The notes beneath the pieces are model-generated. The model had not been told where the DNA came from and did not search any database. It worked only from the letters and a program-made list of their open reading frames with translations. The position numbers and the translations under genes were made by a program. 9,950 bases of DNA from Desulfuromusa sp. GTDB lineage: Bacteria > Desulfobacterota > Desulfuromonadia > Desulfuromonadales > Geopsychrobacteraceae. Positions 7,796 to 9,950 of this stretch are shown in pieces (positions within the stretch are counted from its first letter, which is position 1; each line of letters begins with the position of its first letter). Location of the stretch: NCBI GenBank assembly GCA_021157505.1, contig JAGGWI010000282.1:1-9950 (forward strand), in the 5' to 3' direction.

Positions 7796-7964
7796 CTAGG
7801 AGGCTGTCGGATTATCCATGAACTGGTTGCAAATCCGTTTGTTTGGCTCATTTTTTAGCTCCTTTTTACCCCATAGCTATGGCTATGAGCCTGCAAACGA
7901 GCTAAAAACTATTCTCAAACCTCCGAATTTTCGCTTCAGTCCGTATAGTCCGACAGCCTCCCAG
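7796..7964. mobile_element. 169-bp MITE-like element with terminal inverted repeats
   Basis: The ends are inverted repeats of 16 bp with one mismatch: CTAGGAGGCTGTCGGA (7796-7811) against TCCGACAGCCTCCCAG (7949-7964), of which 13 bp are perfect. Inside are further symmetric pieces: CGTTTG/CAAACG (7836-7841, 7894-7899), GGCTCAT/ATGAGCC (7845-7851, 7885-7891), TTTTTAGCTC/GAGCTAAAAA (7852-7861, 7899-7908) and the central palindrome CCATAGCTATGG (7871-7882). No reading frame of useful length fits it. The size, long terminal repeats and lack of coding suggest a non-autonomous miniature transposon or a dispersed structured repeat. I could not find a convincing target-site duplication, and copy number elsewhere is unknown, so the mobile label is inferred. 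Confidence 0.55.
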
Positions 7965-8000
7965 TGAACCTCACGCAAGGCAGACAAGAGGAGCTTTGCC

Positions 8001-8372
8001 ATGACAGAACAACGCAGCGACCGGAGAATTGATTTTCTTACGGAAGCAGATATCAGCATCGATAGCACTGTTTATCGCTGCGATCTGGTTGACTTGGCCC
8101 TCCAGGGGGCATTATTCAGATCGGAACGAGAACTTACACTGCTCCTTGGCAGTCAGGTCCCTTTGACCATTCATTCGCCGGATTCTTCGGTGCGGATGGA
8201 ATTTATTGGTGAGTTAATTCATCAGCGTGGAAATTTTTACGGCTTTATGTTTACCTCAGAAAAAACAGAAAACATGGCTCATCTACACCGTTTGCTGGAA
8301 TTAAACTTTGGTGCTGCAGAGCAGCCAAAGGGAGAATTCAGCCAGTGGATGAAACGTGGTTCTGCCGATTAA
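8001..8372 (+). CDS. Single-domain PilZ protein (putative c-di-GMP receptor)
   Basis: This 123-aa cytoplasmic protein consists almost entirely of one PilZ domain, the common cyclic-di-GMP binding fold that controls motility, biofilm or polysaccharide output. The RxxxR motif is R5-S-D-R-R9 near the N-terminus. The second motif, normally (D/N)xSxxG, reads D31-L-A-L-Q-G36, with Ala at the Ser position. Beta-rich sequence with hydrophobic alternation follows (LLLGSQVPLTI, MEFIGELIHQ, FYGFMFTS), ending in an amphipathic helix (about 92-103). The start is well supported: AGGAG at 7989-7993 is seven bases before the ATG. Its leader begins directly after the inverted-repeat element, so its promoter may lie within that element. 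Partner and output are not evident from the neighbours, and the motif change leaves c-di-GMP binding uncertain. Confidence 0.82.
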   Translation: MTEQRSDRRIDFLTEADISIDSTVYRCDLVDLALQGALFRSERELTLLLGSQVPLTIHSPDSSVRMEFIGELIHQRGNFYGFMFTSEKTENMAHLHRLLELNFGAAEQPKGEFSQWMKRGSAD

Positions 8373-8397
8373 AAACTATTTTCGGTTAGCCTTTCCC

Positions 8398-8426
8398 TTG
8401 GCAATCCAACTTTTGTCAACTATGAT
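8398..8426 (+). promoter_or_regulatory. Sigma70 promoter for the zinc-ribbon gene
   Basis: TTGGCA (8398-8403) and TATGAT (8421-8426) are separated by exactly 17 bases, each matching the consensus at five of six positions. Transcription would start near 8433, giving a leader of about 46 nt before the ATG at 8479. It lies in the 106-bp gap after the PilZ gene, so the zinc-ribbon/cls pair can be transcribed independently of PilZ. Confidence 0.65.
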
Positions 8427-8478
8427 ATGAGTCAGCAAGGGGAGCGGTAAATTATCAGTTCAGATTCTGGAGCAAATA

Positions 8479-8811
8479 ATGGCTATTAAACGATGTCAAA
8501 AATGTGAGGCCCCCCTCAAGGGGGAATACTGGTGCAGCAATTGTAAAACCGTCTTTAAATGCCCAATCCCCGGTTGTGAAGCGACAGTGAAACCAGGAGC
8601 ACCCGAATGCCCCCGTTGTGGTCTCTTCTTTGAGGATTATCTTAGCGGTCGGAAAATGTATCGTCGGTGCCCCAAATGTAAAAAAAAGCAGGGACTGTCC
8701 GAGCAGCAATGCCGCTTTTGTCACCATTGGTTCAACTGTCCAACCTGTGGAGAAAAAGTTTCTACTAATACCGTTTTAACTTGCCCTCGCTGCGGAACAT
8801 CATTGCGTTAG
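8479..8811 (+). CDS. Small protein with four tandem zinc ribbons
   Basis: I do not recognise a named family. The 110 aa hold 16 cysteines that group into four tetrads, each able to bind one zinc: C6/C9/C19/C22, C28/C33/C44/C47, C64/C67/C78/C81 and C87/C90/C102/C105. The two halves look duplicated: residues 5-48 and 63-106 both begin RCxKC, run through CxxC into a second knuckle and end CPRCG. A charged linker (about 49-62) separates them. There is no signal peptide or membrane segment, so it is probably cytoplasmic. The start is supported by GGAG at 8469-8472, six bases upstream. The next gene, a cardiolipin synthase, begins 28 bp after the stop, so the two are probably co-transcribed. Zinc-ribbon repeats serve in nucleic-acid or protein binding; neither can be chosen from sequence alone. 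It could also be a zinc store or an adaptor. Confidence 0.85.
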   Translation: MAIKRCQKCEAPLKGEYWCSNCKTVFKCPIPGCEATVKPGAPECPRCGLFFEDYLSGRKMYRRCPKCKKKQGLSEQQCRFCHHWFNCPTCGEKVSTNTVLTCPRCGTSLR

Positions 8812-8839
8812 AAAATACCATCAGCCCTCGGGAGATACC

Positions 8840-9950
8840 ATGTTGACCCTGTTGCTGGCCACCCTATGGATATTCTCGTTTTTGTCTGCCGGGCATGCTT
8901 TGTTGAATAAGCGTGACCCACGAGCAGCGGCTGGCTGGATCATTACCTGTCTGGCAATGCCCGGGATTGGTGCCCTTCTCTATTGGTTGCTGGGGGTTAA
9001 TCGAATCCGCACCCGATCCCGAGAGATCCAGAAACAGGGGCAGGGGATGCACTGGCTGCATGCTGATCAGTCACCAAGCTCCAAAGATATTGAACACTTT
9101 CCCACTAGCAGTACCTGCCAGGGCTTGATCAATCTTTCTAACGCTGTGACTCGACGCCCACTGCTTTATGGCAATAAAATTACCCCCCTCTACAATGGCG
9201 AACAGACCTATCCTGCAATGTTGGCAGCTATCGGCATGGCCAAGGAATCAATATTTTTTTCCAGTTATATATTCACTCCAGATAAAATTGGACAGCAGTT
9301 TGTCGATGCATTGATTGCCGCAGCAGAGCGGGGTGTTGATGTCAGAGTATTGGTTGATGCTTTTGGTGAAATGTATTCTTTAAAAAAAGTCCGGCGTAAA
9401 TTCCGGAATACTAAAGTTCAATTTGCTGCTTTTCTCCCCTTCACTCTGCTGGGAAGTTTTTACTTTAATTTAAGGAACCATCGCAAAATATTGGTGGTCG
9501 ATAATAGATACGGTTTTACCGGGGGGATGAATATCCGGGATCGCCATATGGCCATGGACAAGAACAACCCGCAACGAATCATTGACATCCACTTTCACCT
9601 TGAGGGGCCAGTTTGTGAACAGTTACGCGATGCTTTCATGGAAGACTGGCATTTTACGGTGGGAGAAGAACGGGAACCTTATCTCTGGAAAACTCCAGAG
9701 ACCGCAGGAACAGCCTGTTGTCGTGGAATCAGCGCCGGGCCAAACGAAGCGCATGAAAATCTCAACTGGATTTTGATCGGTGCATTGGCCTGTGCAAAAT
9801 CACATGTCCGGATCATGACCCCCTATTTTATCCCCAGTCGCGCACAACTGGCAGCGATCAATACCGCCGCTTTGCGCGGGGTTCGGGTGGAAATTCTTCT
9901 TCCCGAACAAAGCAATCTCCCCTTTGTTGCCTGGGCAACTAATGCCCTAC
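8840..9950 (+). CDS. cls: Cardiolipin synthase-like phospholipase D protein (3' end outside window)
   Basis: The frame is open from ATG 8840 to the window edge, giving 370 residues. Bacterial cardiolipin synthases condense two phosphatidylglycerols into cardiolipin at the inner membrane. Visible: two N-terminal hydrophobic segments (about 1-21 and 32-52) typical of PLDc_N; a first PLD domain with the HxKxxxxD motif H214-R-K216-I-L-V-V-D221, followed by GFTGGMNI; and the start of the second PLD domain (PNEAHENLNWILIGAL at 301-316, RIMTPYFIPS at 324-333). The second HKD motif should follow just beyond the edge; full-length ClsA-type proteins are about 480 aa. GGAG (8831-8834) is five bases before the ATG. 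It follows the zinc-ribbon gene by 28 bp, probably in one operon. Another PLD-superfamily transferase is possible, but the N-terminal architecture favours ClsA type. Confidence 0.88.
   Translation, partial: MLTLLLATLWIFSFLSAGHALLNKRDPRAAAGWIITCLAMPGIGALLYWLLGVNRIRTRSREIQKQGQGMHWLHADQSPSSKDIEHFPTSSTCQGLINLSNAVTRRPLLYGNKITPLYNGEQTYPAMLAAIGMAKESIFFSSYIFTPDKIGQQFVDALIAAAERGVDVRVLVDAFGEMYSLKKVRRKFRNTKVQFAAFLPFTLLGSFYFNLRNHRKILVVDNRYGFTGGMNIRDRHMAMDKNNPQRIIDIHFHLEGPVCEQLRDAFMEDWHFTVGEEREPYLWKTPETAGTACCRGISAGPNEAHENLNWILIGALACAKSHVRIMTPYFIPSRAQLAAINTAALRGVRVEILLPEQSNLPFVAWATNAL

Larger units (their letters stand above)
7598..8000. other. Gene-free region between prc and the PilZ gene
   Basis: No credible coding region lies in these 403 bases. 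The left part (7598-7720) is the AT-rich upstream region of prc with a possible promoter and a 20-bp tandem repeat. The middle (7721-7795) shows nothing I can name. The right part (7796-7964) is the inverted-repeat element. Only the leader and ribosome binding site of the PilZ gene follow. Confidence 0.8.

Noticed and set aside
7883..8068. 61-codon minus-strand frame across the element and the PilZ start
   Set aside because: It is antisense to the well-supported PilZ start, spans the inverted repeat, has no ribosome binding evidence and has no recognisable content.
8394..8442. CCCTTG/CAAGGG inverted repeat between the PilZ and zinc-ribbon genes
   Set aside because: Only six pairs with a loop of nearly 40 bases. 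The interval is better explained by the TTGGCA/TATGAT promoter.
8913..9128. Open frames at 8913-9128 (+), 8864-9061 (-) and 9582-9776 (+)
   Set aside because: All overlap the clear cls-like frame in other phases and show no recognisable protein features.

Overview
The window reads as an ordinary stretch of a proteobacterial chromosome with base composition near 50% GC by eye. The zinc genes, Kbl and Prc closely resemble gammaproteobacterial proteins. The small PilZ and zinc-ribbon proteins would also fit a Desulfuromonas/Pelobacter-type bacterium, so the taxonomic call is an inference and not firm. I see no rRNA, tRNA, CRISPR array, prophage or complete insertion sequence.

Layout. (1) 110-1297 (+) is kbl, which makes the PLP enzyme glycine C-acetyltransferase (2-amino-3-ketobutyrate CoA ligase). 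It converges on a 10-helix DMT/EamA transporter at 1343-2245 (-). (2) 2306-5448 is a complete zinc-uptake locus. zur-znuC-znuB are read leftward with two 8-bp start/stop overlaps, znuA is read rightward, and a perfect 15-bp Zur-type palindrome (4432-4446) lies in the shared promoter region. (3) 5513-7597 (-) is prc/tsp, a periplasmic PDZ/S41 carboxy-terminal processing protease. (4) 7598-8000 has no gene. It holds a 20-bp tandem direct repeat and a possible promoter upstream of prc, then a 169-bp MITE-like element with 16-bp terminal inverted repeats. (5) 8001-8372 (+) is a stand-alone PilZ protein whose signature Ser is replaced by Ala. (6) 8479-8811 (+) is a 110-aa protein with 16 cysteines in an internally duplicated double zinc ribbon. 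It has a good sigma70 promoter and a gap of only 28 bp to a cardiolipin synthase-like phospholipase D gene that runs off the right edge with only its first HKD motif present.

How the genes work together. When zinc is sufficient, Zn-loaded Zur should sit on the palindrome and repress both arms. When zinc is scarce, ZnuA captures periplasmic zinc and ZnuB/ZnuC import it. The other genes are housekeeping or envelope functions (threonine/glycine metabolism, envelope proteolysis, c-di-GMP response, phospholipid synthesis) with no evident link to zinc.

I do not see a convincing undescribed multi-gene system. The best leads are the 169-bp inverted-repeat element, the duplicated zinc-ribbon gene coupled to cls, and the tandem repeat upstream of prc.
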